Shown here in pieces: positions 43,210 to 52,103 of a stretch of DNA of 64,000 nt. Origin of the DNA: Azospirillum brasilense (lineage in GTDB: Bacteria > Pseudomonadota > Alphaproteobacteria > Azospirillales > Azospirillaceae); assembly GCF_008365405.1 (NCBI RefSeq), contig NZ_QOKV01000023.1, positions 29,015 through 93,014 on the forward strand, in the 5' to 3' direction. The position numbers and the translations under genes were made by a program. The notes beneath the pieces were generated by a model. It did not search any database. It saw only the letters and a program-made list of their open reading frames with translations, and was not told the origin of the DNA. Within the stretch, counting starts at the first letter, position 1; each line of letters opens with the position of its first letter.

Positions 43210-45867
43210 TCAGGCGATTGTTTGCCCTCCCTCCGGCGCAGCGCTCTGGAGCCGCCGGTAGAGATAGCCGACGCCGATCAGGCTCAGCCCCAGCCCGAGG
43301 AAGGAGGCGACGCGGTACAGCCCGCCCAGCTCGGCCATGTCGCTGAGGAAGACCTTGGCGACCACCGCCAGGATCAGCGCCATCGCGGCGTGGCGCAGCC
43401 AGCCCAGCCGGTACCGCAGGGCGGCCACCAGCATCAGCACCGCCGCCGCCAGGAAGCCGACGGAATAGCCGTACCATTCGGCGTCCGGCAGGTCCGGACC
43501 GGAGAGCACCGGTCCCTGGAAGGCGTGGCGGATCTCCAGCGCCAGATTCATGCCGAGCAGCGCCAGCGGCAGCAGCGCGACCCAGGGGCGCAGGCGGGCC
43601 GGCAGCGGCTCCACCCATAGGAACAGCAGCCCGAGCAGGGCCGGAAGCCCATAGGCGAGCAGCAGCGTGTTCGCCACCGGCCACGCGCCCACCGCCTCGT
43701 CGCTCCACAACGGATTCAGGGCAACGAGATGCAGCGCCGCCGCCTGAAGCGCCGCCAGCCCGGCCAGGATGCGCCGCCCCCACACCGCCACCGGCCGCGT
43801 CCGCCAGCGCCGCCCCGTCGCCAGCAGCAGGGCCAGCGCCAGCCAGACCAGCGTGTGCAGCGCCACCTCGCGCAGCGTGTCGGGCGGCTCGTCCAGCGTG
43901 CCGCGGGTCAGCGCCTGAATGGCGAGCGACAGCAGCAGCGTGACGAAGGCCAGCCCGCCGGCCTCCAGCAGCGCCACCACCCCGTCATCCCCCCTGCCGT
44001 CCGGCGCGGAGCGCAGCCAATGGGCGGCCAGGAAGAAGCCCGCCGCCGGCAGGCCGTAGCCGTAGACGATCCAGCCGAGCCCGTCCTCCCCATACTCCAG
44101 CACGGACGGGTTAAGCGCCAGCCGGACCAGGACGGCGCCGGCCACCAGCAGGATCACCGCGCGCAGCGAGCGCAGCCCCATCCGCCGCTCCAGCCACGCC
44201 AGCACCGGCACCTGGGCGGCCAGCGCCACGGTCAGCCACGCCTCGCGCAGCATCATGACGGCGCCGAGGCTGAGCGCCCCGGCGGCCCCGGCGGCGAAGG
44301 CGGCGAGCCCCAGACCGACGCCCGGCTGGTGGCGGTGGCGGGCCAGCGGGCCGGTTCCGGCGACCAGCAGCGCCGCCAGCGCCAGGCTGGCCACCGGCCA
44401 CAGCGTGTCGGCCTGCGGCGGGTCCAACCGCCAGTAGGCGAGCGCCAGAAGCACCACCGGCATCCAGGCCGCCAGCGACGACCACAGCGCCGCCCGCGTC
44501 GACCGCCACAGGGCGATGAAGCCGCACATCCCGTAGAGCAGGGCGAAGCCGCCCACCGCCCACAGGAACCGCCCGGACTGGAACGGCAACCCCGCGCCCG
44601 GCGATGGAACGATGGGATGCCCGTCGGCGGTGACGGCGGGCGGCGGCAGCGGCCAGCGCGGCACCGTCCAGCCGGCGAAGGCCAGCAGAACCGCCAGCGC
44701 ACCGATCCAGGCTATGCCGGCGATCCGCTCGACCCGGCGACCGGCAGCGATACAGAGCAGCCCGAACAGGGCCAGCATCACCAGCGATCCGGTGCGGTGG
44801 CCGTCCACGGTGACGAGCATCGCCATCAGCAGCCCCAGCACCGCCACCGCCGCGACGGCGAGACGGTCGGCGCGCGGGCGCCCCCTCCAGCGCAGCAGGT
44901 CGAACAGGGTGGTGCGCGGCATCGCCTCGACCGGCCCGGCCAGCAGGGCGGGCATCAGGAACAGCCCGGCGGTCAGCAGCAGATAGATCCCGACCGGCAG
45001 GGCGTCGCCGGGGTTCCAGCCGCCGACGTACCAGACCGGCACCCAGCCCGCCGCCCCGATCAGCGTGCCCAGCCCCAGCCAGCGCCAGCCGCGCCACAGC
45101 ACCACCGTCATCCCGGCGCCGGACAGGGCCAGCAGATAGGCGAACAGCCCCCAGGCTGATCCCCCGATGGACGAAACCAGCAGCGGCGTGGCGAATCCGC
45201 CGAGCAGCCCCAGCGCCGCGATGTATGGCCCTTGGAGCAATGACAGCGCCATCCCCAGCGCCGCCAGCCCGCCGAGCAGCGCGAAGGCCACCGGCGGGGC
45301 GAACAGGTCGTAGAGCACATAGCCGCCATAGACGCTGGCGAAACCGGTGAACAGCCCGGCCGCGGTCAGGGCCGGCGGCACTGGATCGCGCCCACCCGGC
45401 TCCGCCCCTCCGCCGCGCTGGCGCAGCCATTCCCCGCCGACCATCAGCGCCGCGGCGGAGAGCAGGCCGAGCGTGACGCGCACGCCGGGGCCGAGCCAGC
45501 CCTGCTCGATCGACATCTTGATGAAAAAGGCCGCCGCCAGGGCGACCGTGGCCCCGCCCAGCCAGATCAGCCAGCGCCCGGCCAGCGCGTCCTCCAGCCG
45601 GCTCCACACGGACAGCGGGGGTGGAGAGGGTTTCGGCGGCGGCTGGATCGGCGACGCTTGGATCGGCGGCGGCTCCGGCGGAGCCTCCACCATGACGGCG
45701 GTGTCCGCGACCGGAGCCTCGACCGGCGCGGCGTCAACCGTCGCCGGACCCTGCATCCGCTCCAGCGCCTGCCGCAGCCGGGCGATCTCGCGCTCCTGCG
45801 CCGTCAGCCGGCGGTTGAATCGGTGGGCGACGATGGCCCCGATCAGCACCAGAAGAATGACGTCCAT
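43210..45867 (-). CDS. DUF2339 family polytopic membrane protein
   Basis: An 885-residue protein with a short N-terminal helix, a cytoplasmic proline-rich linker (about 45-95), then more than 20 closely spaced hydrophobic helices. The motif DALAGRWLIWLGGATVALAA opens the membrane domain and is typical of DUF2339, function unknown. Start ATG 45867 (MDVILLVLIGAIVAHR); the frame is open over 370 bp further upstream without family sequence. It lies 44 bp downstream of the DUF72 gene. Note the very high GC and the low complexity of the helices. Confidence 0.88.
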   Translation of the reverse strand: MDVILLVLIGAIVAHRFNRRLTAQEREIARLRQALERMQGPATVDAAPVEAPVADTAVMVEAPPEPPPIQASPIQPPPKPSPPPLSVWSRLEDALAGRWLIWLGGATVALAAAFFIKMSIEQGWLGPGVRVTLGLLSAAALMVGGEWLRQRGGGAEPGGRDPVPPALTAAGLFTGFASVYGGYVLYDLFAPPVAFALLGGLAALGMALSLLQGPYIAALGLLGGFATPLLVSSIGGSAWGLFAYLLALSGAGMTVVLWRGWRWLGLGTLIGAAGWVPVWYVGGWNPGDALPVGIYLLLTAGLFLMPALLAGPVEAMPRTTLFDLLRWRGRPRADRLAVAAVAVLGLLMAMLVTVDGHRTGSLVMLALFGLLCIAAGRRVERIAGIAWIGALAVLLAFAGWTVPRWPLPPPAVTADGHPIVPSPGAGLPFQSGRFLWAVGGFALLYGMCGFIALWRSTRAALWSSLAAWMPVVLLALAYWRLDPPQADTLWPVASLALAALLVAGTGPLARHRHQPGVGLGLAAFAAGAAGALSLGAVMMLREAWLTVALAAQVPVLAWLERRMGLRSLRAVILLVAGAVLVRLALNPSVLEYGEDGLGWIVYGYGLPAAGFFLAAHWLRSAPDGRGDDGVVALLEAGGLAFVTLLLSLAIQALTRGTLDEPPDTLREVALHTLVWLALALLLATGRRWRTRPVAVWGRRILAGLAALQAAALHLVALNPLWSDEAVGAWPVANTLLLAYGLPALLGLLFLWVEPLPARLRPWVALLPLALLGMNLALEIRHAFQGPVLSGPDLPDAEWYGYSVGFLAAAVLMLVAALRYRLGWLRHAAMALILAVVAKVFLSDMAELGGLYRVASFLGLGLSLIGVGYLYRRLQSAAPEGGQTIA

Positions 45868-45911
45868 GCCCGACCGTCCCGGCTGCGCTTGCGTTCGCGC
45901 AACGATAGCGG

Positions 45912-46682
45912 TCAGGCGCCGGGCTTGTCTCTCTGACCTGTGGAGGCACCCAAACGGCTCATCAGCGTCAGCGCGTCGTCGACCGCGTGGAAGTCCGCCG
46001 TGTTGTCGAAGACGCACCAGACCGGACGCTCCCGCGCCTCGTCCCGGAAGCGCCGGGCCAACCGGTCCAGCACGTCCAGCGGGTAAGCGCTGCGGTACAT
46101 CACCGGCGAGCCGTGCAGCCGCCAGTAGCGGATGCCGTCCCAGCCCGCCGGCTCCGCCGCCGCGGGCACCGGAGCGGGATCGGCGGCGGCGCGGGCGACG
46201 GCGTGGTCGACCAGCAGACGGTCCGGCTCCGCCGCGAACCAACTCGGGTGGCGCGGCTCGCAGACGACGAGACCGGCGAACCGCTCGCGCAGGGCCGCGA
46301 AGAAGGGGCCGGCCACCGCCGGCTCGTACCGCAACGTCGGCGGCAACTGCACCAGCAGCGGCCCCAGCCGGTCGCCGAGATGCCCGACCTCGTGCAGGTA
46401 ATGCTCCAGCGGGGCGGCGCAGTCCTTCAGACGCTGCTCGTGCGTGATGGCACGCGGCAGCTTGACCGCGAAGCGGAAATCCGGCGGCGCCGAGGCCGCC
46501 CAGCGCTCCCAGGTCTCCGGCTTGTGCGGGCGGTAGAAGCGGCTGTTGACCTCCACCATCGGGAAGACGCGGGCGTAGCGCTCCAGATGCGTGCCCTCCG
46601 CCGGGAAGGCCGGGGCGGAGGGTTTCGGGATGCTCCAGCCGGCGCAGCCGATGCGGATGCTGTTGATGGTCCCTTCGGCCAA
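45912..46682 (-). CDS. DUF72 domain-containing protein (TIM-barrel)
   Basis: A 256-residue DUF72 protein, unknown function, TIM-barrel fold. The conserved opening IRIGCAGWSIP, the EVNSRFYRPHKPETWERWA strand, LGPLLVQLPPTLRY and YWRLHGSP segments identify the family. No good ATG is found: I chose TTG 46682, with a purine-rich site nine bases upstream; an in-frame GTG at 46760 would overlap the upstream gene by 44 bp. Confidence 0.8.
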   Translation of the reverse strand: MAEGTINSIRIGCAGWSIPKPSAPAFPAEGTHLERYARVFPMVEVNSRFYRPHKPETWERWAASAPPDFRFAVKLPRAITHEQRLKDCAAPLEHYLHEVGHLGDRLGPLLVQLPPTLRYEPAVAGPFFAALRERFAGLVVCEPRHPSWFAAEPDRLLVDHAVARAAADPAPVPAAAEPAGWDGIRYWRLHGSPVMYRSAYPLDVLDRLARRFRDEARERPVWCVFDNTADFHAVDDALTLMSRLGASTGQRDKPGA

Positions 46683-46716
46683 GCCTCTGCTCTCCCTGGG
46701 CGCGTGCGTTCCCGCC

Positions 46717-47067
46717 TTAGAACAGCGTCGGCTGCCGCTCGTCCCGCATTGGAACGCCACCGGCGTGGTCAGCGTCGGCGATCAGGCGGGCCATCTCCCG
46801 GCGTGCCTTCTCCGCCTCGTAGCCGCCGCGGTAGCGCCCGATGAAGCCCTTCCGGCAGGCCCGGCGGAAGCGCTGCGACGCGGTTTCCCAATCGTCGCCG
46901 GGGCGCAGCCAGCTCACATAGGTGGTGCCGCTGCGCGGGTCGGTGCGCAGGTAGCGGCCATGCCCCTTCGGACCCCGCACCCACTGGCCGGGATTGAGGC
47001 GCAGAGCCCCCCGCGCCAGCAGCAGGGACACCTGCGGGGTGAGCTCGATGGTCGGAAAATACGGCAT
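46717..47067 (-). CDS. Hypothetical protein
   Basis: A 116-residue basic protein of no recognised family. It begins MPYFPTIELTPQVSLLLARG, has a Gly/Arg-rich middle (RGPKGHGRYLRTDPRSGTTY) and ends RQPTLF. ATG 47067 has GAGAGG upstream. It is 34 bp from the DUF72 start and probably co-transcribed with it. Confidence 0.62.
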   Translation of the reverse strand: MPYFPTIELTPQVSLLLARGALRLNPGQWVRGPKGHGRYLRTDPRSGTTYVSWLRPGDDWETASQRFRRACRKGFIGRYRGGYEAEKARREMARLIADADHAGGVPMRDERQPTLF

Positions 47068-47296
47068 GGCGAACCCTCTCGGCGGCGCGCCGGGGGGCGG
47101 GCCGCGAACGTCTCTTCTCTGGTTCCGGAATGCCTTGGATATGGGGATTTCAGCCCGTATGTTCAAGTTTTGTTCATGGTCAAGCCCTGGCTGCTTTGAC
47201 GGTTGTTCGGGCGCCTTTCCTGAACTTGTCCGTTGAGTGAAAGGGCCGTCCGTCCTAGGCTCCGGCACAGCTTTTCCCTGTAGGTCACGAGAGCGC

Positions 47297-48604
47297 ATGC
47301 GCCCCCTGCTGTCCCTTCCCGTCCGCCTCCTGCTCGCCACCACGATCCTGGCCGGTTGCCAGACGACGGGCGCCCCGCCCGTGTCGGCCACCACCACGTC
47401 CGGAACCGCGAAGGCGACGGCCGCCGCCCCGGCCAGCGTGGCCCCGGTCCAGCCCGCCGTCAGCTTCGCCGACTGGCTGAAGACCCTGCGCGCCGAGGCG
47501 CTCGGCCAGGGCATCCGCGCCCAGACCTTCGACCGCGCCTTCGCCAACGTGAAGCTGTCGGACCGGGTGGTCGAGCTGGATTCCTCCCAGCCGGAGTTCA
47601 ACCGCCAGCCCTGGCAATATCTGGACAGCGCGGTCAACGACCGCCGCGTCCAGGCCGGGCGCCAGCGCATCCAGGACAACGGCGCGCTGCTGCGCCGCAT
47701 CAGCCAGCGCTCCGGCGTGCCGGCGGAGATCCTGGTGGCCTTCTGGGGCGTGGAGACCGACTTCGGCAATTTCACCGGCGGCTTCTCCGTCGTCGACGCG
47801 CTGACCACGCTGGCCTATGAGGGCCGCCGCGCCAGCTATTTCCGGACGGAGTTGCTGGCCGCCCTGCGCATCCTCGACAGCGGCGACATCCCGCCGGAGC
47901 GGATGAGCGGCTCCTGGGCCGGCGCCATGGGCCAGACCCAGTTCATGCCGACCATCTTCCTGAAGCACGCCACCGACGAGGACGGCGACGGCCGGCGCGA
48001 CATCTGGGGCAGCCTGCCCGACGTCTTCGCCTCCACCGCCAAATTCGTACAGGCCAACGGCTGGCGCGCGGGCGAACGCTGGGGCGAGGAGGTCACCCTG
48101 CCCGCCGGGTTCCCCTACGAGCAGGCCGAATACAACATCAGCAAGCCGGTCTCCGAATGGCGCCGTCTGGGCGTGCGCCCGCTGAACGGCGACGACCTGG
48201 GAGGCGAGGAGGAGCGGGCCGCCGTCCTGATGCTCGCCGGGGCGCAGGGACCGGCCTTCCTGGTCCGGGAGAATTTCCGGGCGATCATGAAGTACAACCC
48301 CTCCACCAGCTATGCGCTGGCGGTGGCGCTGCTGTCCGACCGTCTCGCCGGCCGCTCCGGCGTGCAGGGAAGCTGGCCGCGCCACGAACCGGCGCTGAGC
48401 CGCGACGAGCGGATCGAGCTTCAGGAGCGGCTGGCCTCGCTGGGCATGGAGCCGGGGACGGCGGACGGCATCGTCGGCGCCAACACCCGCAACGCCGTGC
48501 GCCGCTTCCAGCAGTCGATCGGCGCCGTGCCGGACGGCTTCGCCACCAAGTCCCTGCTGGAGCGGCTGCGTCAGAGTGCGGCCCCCGTCCCGGCGGCGGG
48601 CTGA
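47297..48604 (+). CDS. Lytic murein transglycosylase B-like lipoprotein
   Basis: A 435-residue outer-membrane or periplasmic lipoprotein that cleaves peptidoglycan. The lipobox TILAGC gives a lipidated Cys near residue 20. The MltB-type catalytic domain (about 55-340) includes the active-site Glu in WGVETDFGNF and the GAMGQTQFMPTIFL motif. A C-terminal peptidoglycan-binding domain follows (about 372-430: LQERLASLGMEPGTADGIVG). ATG 47297 has GAGAG upstream. A YkvA gene starts 9 bp downstream. Confidence 0.93.
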   Translation: MRPLLSLPVRLLLATTILAGCQTTGAPPVSATTTSGTAKATAAAPASVAPVQPAVSFADWLKTLRAEALGQGIRAQTFDRAFANVKLSDRVVELDSSQPEFNRQPWQYLDSAVNDRRVQAGRQRIQDNGALLRRISQRSGVPAEILVAFWGVETDFGNFTGGFSVVDALTTLAYEGRRASYFRTELLAALRILDSGDIPPERMSGSWAGAMGQTQFMPTIFLKHATDEDGDGRRDIWGSLPDVFASTAKFVQANGWRAGERWGEEVTLPAGFPYEQAEYNISKPVSEWRRLGVRPLNGDDLGGEEERAAVLMLAGAQGPAFLVRENFRAIMKYNPSTSYALAVALLSDRLAGRSGVQGSWPRHEPALSRDERIELQERLASLGMEPGTADGIVGANTRNAVRRFQQSIGAVPDGFATKSLLERLRQSAAPVPAAG

Positions 48605-48613
48605 CAGGCCGCG

Positions 48614-49003
48614 ATGCTGGCCGCGGCGAAGGGCTGGGCGCGGCGGATCAAGCGCGACGTGATCGCGCTCTATCTGGCGGCGCGCGACCCGCGGACGCCG
48701 TGGTACGCCCGTGTGGCCGCCGCCGCGGTGGCGGCCTACGCGCTCAGCCCCATCGACCTGATCCCCGACGTCGTGCCGGTCCTGGGCTATCTGGACGACC
48801 TGCTGATCGTGCCGCTCGGCATCCTGCTGGTCATCCGCCTGATCCCGCCGGCGGTTCTGGAGGAACACCGCGCCACCGCCGCCCGGCTGGCCGCCCGACC
48901 GGTCAGCTACGCCGCCGCCGCGCTGATGGTCGGGCTCTGGCTGGTCGCCGCCGCTGCCCTGTTCTGGTGGCTCGAACCCCATGTCGCGGGTTGGCTGGGG
49001 TAG
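48614..49003 (+). CDS. YkvA family membrane protein (DUF1232)
   Basis: A 129-residue protein with the DUF1232 signature AYALSPIDLIPDVVPVLGYL and a C-terminal transmembrane helix (about 103-122). Function unknown. It begins 9 bp after the transglycosylase stop and is probably translated from the same message. Confidence 0.86.
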   Translation: MLAAAKGWARRIKRDVIALYLAARDPRTPWYARVAAAAVAAYALSPIDLIPDVVPVLGYLDDLLIVPLGILLVIRLIPPAVLEEHRATAARLAARPVSYAAAALMVGLWLVAAAALFWWLEPHVAGWLG

Positions 49004-49022
49004 ACGCGCGGACGCCTTCCCC

Positions 49023-49442
49023 TCATTCGCCCAGCAGATGCAGCGCCAGGGACCGGTCGTGGGGCCGGGTGCGGTGCTCGAACAGGTAGATCCCCTGCCA
49101 GGTGCCCAGCGCCATCCGCCCCTCCAGCACGGGGATGGACAACTGCACCGTGGTCAGCGCGCTGCGGATGTGGGCGGGCATGTCGTCCGGCCCCTCCAGC
49201 GTGTGGTCGTAGAGCGCGGGGTCTTCCCGCACCAGCCGCTTGAAGAATCGCTCCAGGTCGCCGCGCACATCCGGGTCGGCGTTCTCCTGGATGACCAGAG
49301 AGGCCGAGGTGTGCCGGCAGAAGACGGTCAGCAGACCGGTCTCCACGCCCTGGGCGGCGACCCAGCGGGCCACCGGCTCCGTCACCTCGAACAGCCCTTG
49401 GCCGCGGGTCCGGGTGGTCAGCGTCGTGACGGCCTGCCGCAT
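49023..49442 (-). CDS. YjbQ family protein (secondary thiamine-phosphate synthase activity)
   Basis: A 139-residue protein of the widespread YjbQ/UPF0047 family, some members of which show weak thiamine-phosphate synthase activity; the true role is unresolved. HTSASLVIQENADPDVRGDL and the C-terminal LGTWQGIYLFEHR are the family signatures. Divergent from coxG. Confidence 0.9.
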   Translation of the reverse strand: MRQAVTTLTTRTRGQGLFEVTEPVARWVAAQGVETGLLTVFCRHTSASLVIQENADPDVRGDLERFFKRLVREDPALYDHTLEGPDDMPAHIRSALTTVQLSIPVLEGRMALGTWQGIYLFEHRTRPHDRSLALHLLGE

Positions 49443-49534
49443 GTTTGTCGCCCTCCGTGCTCGATTGCTCGTCTTGGAAGCGGGTCATCCATACACCAAA
49501 TCGCTTGGCGTTCCCGACCAACAACAGGTGATCC

Positions 49535-49978
49535 ATGGAACTGAACGGCCAGTGCCGGATTCCGGCGGCGCGCGAGCGGGTCTTCACCGCGCTCTGCGAT
49601 CCCGCCGTGCTGCAACGCTGCATCCCGGTGCTGGAGGAGATGGACCGGCTGTCGCCCACCGAATACACCGCGCGCGTGCGCGCCACGGTCGGGCCGCTGA
49701 ACGCGCGCTTCGCCGGCAACGTCCGGGTGGCGCCGGAGGACGCGCCGCGCTTCTACATCCTCTACGCCGAGGGCAAGGGCGGCCTTGCCGGAGCGGTCAA
49801 GGGCGAGGCCCGCATCACGCTGGAGGAGGTGGACGGCCACACCCACCTGTCCTTCACCCTCGCGGCGGCGCTGGGCGGGGCCGTCGGGCGGCTGGCGGTC
49901 AAGCTGGTCAAGGCCAAGGCCGACCGCGTCATCGACGGCTTCTTCGAGCGCTTCACGGTGGAGGTCCTGAACGGCTGA
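49535..49978 (+). CDS. CoxG-like SRPBCC protein
   Basis: A 147-residue START/SRPBCC-fold protein of the CoxG family, which helps tether or mature carbon-monoxide dehydrogenase-type molybdenum hydroxylases. The segments CIPVLEEMDRLSPTEYTA and FAGNVRVAPEDAPRFYIL are typical. No cox structural genes adjoin it, but a Mo hydroxylase operon lies 4.6 kb downstream. nifQ follows after 119 bp. Confidence 0.82.
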   Translation: MELNGQCRIPAARERVFTALCDPAVLQRCIPVLEEMDRLSPTEYTARVRATVGPLNARFAGNVRVAPEDAPRFYILYAEGKGGLAGAVKGEARITLEEVDGHTHLSFTLAAALGGAVGRLAVKLVKAKADRVIDGFFERFTVEVLNG

Positions 49979-50097
49979 AGCGGATGCCGGGCAGGCTCCA
50001 GTAACGCACCCGCAAAAAACCACTTCGCAGTTGCGGGAATTTGATCCACCATCATGGTCATGACCGAACAACCCCCCGATGCGGGAGTTCGCCGACC

Positions 50098-50739
50098 ATG
50101 ATTGCCGACCCCATGACCGCGGAGGTTGCCGATTCCGCGGCCTTCCCCATCCATCCGCCCGCCGACGCCTTGGATCGCGTTCCGGATGGTCCGGCGCTCG
50201 ACCGGCTGCTGTTCACCCGCATCGTGGGGTTGGCCGCGCAGCATCCCGGCGGCGTCACCGCCTCGCTGGGGCTGGGGTGCGACGCGCTGGTCGAACTGAT
50301 CCGGCGGCACGCGGCGGGCTTCGCCCATCTTCTCGCCACCCTGCCGGACGGCAGCGGCGAGGACGCCATCGAGGAGGAGGACTTGCGGGCCTTCCTGCTC
50401 GACCACCGTGCCGCCGGGACGGTCGAGGAGGAGTGGCTGGCCGCCATCGTCGCCCGCCGCACGCTGGGGCCGAACCATCTCTGGCAGGACATGGGCTTCG
50501 CCAACCGGCGGGAGTTGAACGCCATGTTCCGCCGCCATTTCCCGTCGCTGGTCGCGCTGAACAGTGGCGACATGAAGTGGAAGAAGTTCTTCTACCGCCA
50601 ACTGTGCGAGCGCGAGGGGCTGATGCTCTGCAAATCCCCGAACTGCGAGGTGTGCGACGATTTCAGCGCCTGCTTCAGCGCGGAGGACGGCGACCCGCTG
50701 AGCGCCCTGGCCCGCGTGGCCCGTGGCGAGGGGTCCTGA
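50098..50739 (+). CDS. nifQ: NifQ, molybdenum donor for nitrogenase FeMo-cofactor
   Basis: NifQ carries a Mo-Fe-S cluster and delivers molybdenum to FeMo-cofactor assembly (NifEN/NifH). The 213-residue protein ends with the required cysteine motif C-x4-C-x2-C-x5-C (LCKSPNCEVCDDFSACF), following the conserved NPHLWQDMGFANRRELN-like segment, here GPNHLWQDMGFANRRELNA. ATG 50098 has GGGAG ten bases upstream. No other nif gene, NifA site or sigma-54 promoter is present nearby. It follows coxG. Confidence 0.92.
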   Translation: MIADPMTAEVADSAAFPIHPPADALDRVPDGPALDRLLFTRIVGLAAQHPGGVTASLGLGCDALVELIRRHAAGFAHLLATLPDGSGEDAIEEEDLRAFLLDHRAAGTVEEEWLAAIVARRTLGPNHLWQDMGFANRRELNAMFRRHFPSLVALNSGDMKWKKFFYRQLCEREGLMLCKSPNCEVCDDFSACFSAEDGDPLSALARVARGEGS

Positions 50740-50792
50740 ACGAAGGGGCGTGAACGAAGGGGCGTGAACGAAGGGGCGTGAACAAAGATGCG
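50737..50792. repeat. Four-copy 14-bp tandem repeat across the nifQ stop
   Basis: The unit TGAACGAAGGGGCG recurs at 50737, 50751, 50765 and 50779 (the last copy degenerate). The TGA of the first copy is the nifQ stop codon. The remaining gap to the tRNA shows nothing else. Confidence 0.85.
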
Positions 50793-50916
50793 TTGCGGGT
50801 GAAGAAAGCCGCTTGACCGGAGCGCCGCCACCCGTTAGATAACGCCACCCGCCGGACGGAAGGCCAAGCAAGGCCCGATGAACGGCAGGTCTCCGATGGT
50901 CGCGTCAAGCATCAGC

Positions 50917-51002
50917 GGAAGGGTGGCCGAGTGGTTAAAGGCAGCAGACTGTAAATCTGCCCGCGTAAGCGTACGCTGGTTCAAATCCAGCCCCTTCCAC
51001 CA
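50917..51002 (+). tRNA. tRNA-Tyr (anticodon GTA)
   Basis: A long-variable-arm (type II) tRNA. The acceptor stem GGAAGGG (50917-50923) pairs with CCCTTCC (50992-50998), followed by the discriminator A and an encoded CCA. The anticodon arm GCAGA-CTGTAAA-TCTGC presents GTA, and the T arm carries GGTTCAAATCC. Class and identity are clear. Confidence 0.97.
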
Positions 51003-51089
51003 TCTGACGCGGCCGGTTCATGACAGGGTCATGGCCGGCCGTTTCCTTTTCCAGACAACGCTGAACTGTTGCCGCATCAGCGCGCCATA

Positions 51090-51464
51090 TCAACGTGGCT
51101 GCGCTCCCAGATCCTCGAAGGTCAGGCCTTTGTCGGTGCGGGTGAAGCGGCCTTTGCCGTTCACGGTCATCGCCGGCACGCCCGGCTGCGGCGCGAAGGT
51201 CGCCGCGTAATAGCAGTCATACTGCTTGTCGTCCGGCTTCGGGGCGCCGTTCCGGTATTTGGTGTCCACGCAGCCTTGCTTGCGAAAGCCCTCGAAGCCG
51301 CGGAAGCCGCCCTGCCCCTGGCCATCCAGCGCTCGCTTGGTGTGCGATTCCACCAGCTTGCGCATGTCGGACTCGCCCGGCTCCCCCGAACAGGCGGCCA
51401 GCGGCAGCACCGCCAGACCGCACAGCACCGCACGCCGCACCACGCCCCCCATCCTCTCTCTCAC
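51090..51464 (-). CDS. Small putative lipoprotein
   Basis: A 124-residue protein of no recognised family, with a lipobox (VLPLAACSG) that puts the lipidated Cys near residue 25. The mature part has two more cysteines (KQGCVDTKY and YDCYYAA) and ends LTFEDLGAQPR. GTG 51464 has GAGGA seven bases upstream, inside the end of the upstream regulator gene, which suggests coupling; ATG 51452 is possible. Exported role unknown. Confidence 0.7.
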   Translation of the reverse strand: MRERMGGVVRRAVLCGLAVLPLAACSGEPGESDMRKLVESHTKRALDGQGQGGFRGFEGFRKQGCVDTKYRNGAPKPDDKQYDCYYAATFAPQPGVPAMTVNGKGRFTRTDKGLTFEDLGAQPR

Positions 51465-51474
51465 TTGCCGGTCC

Positions 51475-51879
51475 TCACTTGCCGGCCAGCAGGCGGTCAA
51501 CCCGCTCCTTCAGGGCGCCGAAGGACGGCGGCTTCACGACGAAGCCGTTGACGCCCAGGGCCATGGCCTTCTTCACGATTTCGGATTCCGTGTGGTTGGT
51601 CAGGAAGACCACCGGCGTGCGGCGGTTCCGCACTTCGGCACTGGCCCGCAGCTCGGCCAGGAACTGCAGGCCGGACACCGGCTTCATGTCGATGTCGCAG
51701 ACGATCACGTCGGGGGTGGCGCGGATGCATTCCCGCATGCCGGTCTCCCCGTTGTCGGCCTCGGCGATCGAGCGGAAGCCGATCTGCGAAAGGATCTGCA
51801 TGATGGTCCGGCGCACGAAGGGCTGATCTTCGATGACCAGGATGCTGTACTGCCCGTAGTCGACCGGCTTCCTGTCCAT
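51475..51879 (-). CDS. Single-domain response regulator (receiver only)
   Basis: A 134-residue receiver-domain protein of the CheY type. The acidic pair is in SILVIEDQPFVRR, the phospho-acceptor Asp in VIVCDIDMKP, the Thr in VVFLTNHTES and the Lys in FVVKPPSF. No output domain is present, so it must act by protein contact or phosphotransfer. ATG 51879 has AAGGAGGG upstream. The lipoprotein gene follows after 10 bp. The kinase partner is unknown; the hybrid kinase 1.1 kb away is a candidate. Confidence 0.9.
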   Translation of the reverse strand: MDRKPVDYGQYSILVIEDQPFVRRTIMQILSQIGFRSIAEADNGETGMRECIRATPDVIVCDIDMKPVSGLQFLAELRASAEVRNRRTPVVFLTNHTESEIVKKAMALGVNGFVVKPPSFGALKERVDRLLAGK

Positions 51880-52103
51880 CGCCGCACCCTCCTTCGCCCG
51901 AGCCCAGGGTACTGGTGGGACCAGCCCATGGTCATACAGTCGAACACTGATAAAGCGAGTCCGCCGAACGAGCAACCAAAGGACGGTTACAACTTTTAAA
52001 GAATAGGGAATTCCCCCAGCCGGACAGGGTGAAGGGCCGCGCGAAACCGCACGGCCCTTGGTTTTCCGCATGGGCCGAAGGCACGTCCGACGATCGCCCC
52101 GCC

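Noticed and set aside
49979..50097. Sigma-54/NifA control of nifQ
   Set aside because: I looked for TGGCAC-N5-TTGC and TGT-N10-ACA upstream of the nifQ start and found neither.
50917..51002. tRNA-Tyr as an integration site
   Set aside because: No integrase follows, and I found no second copy of the tRNA 3' end in the window.
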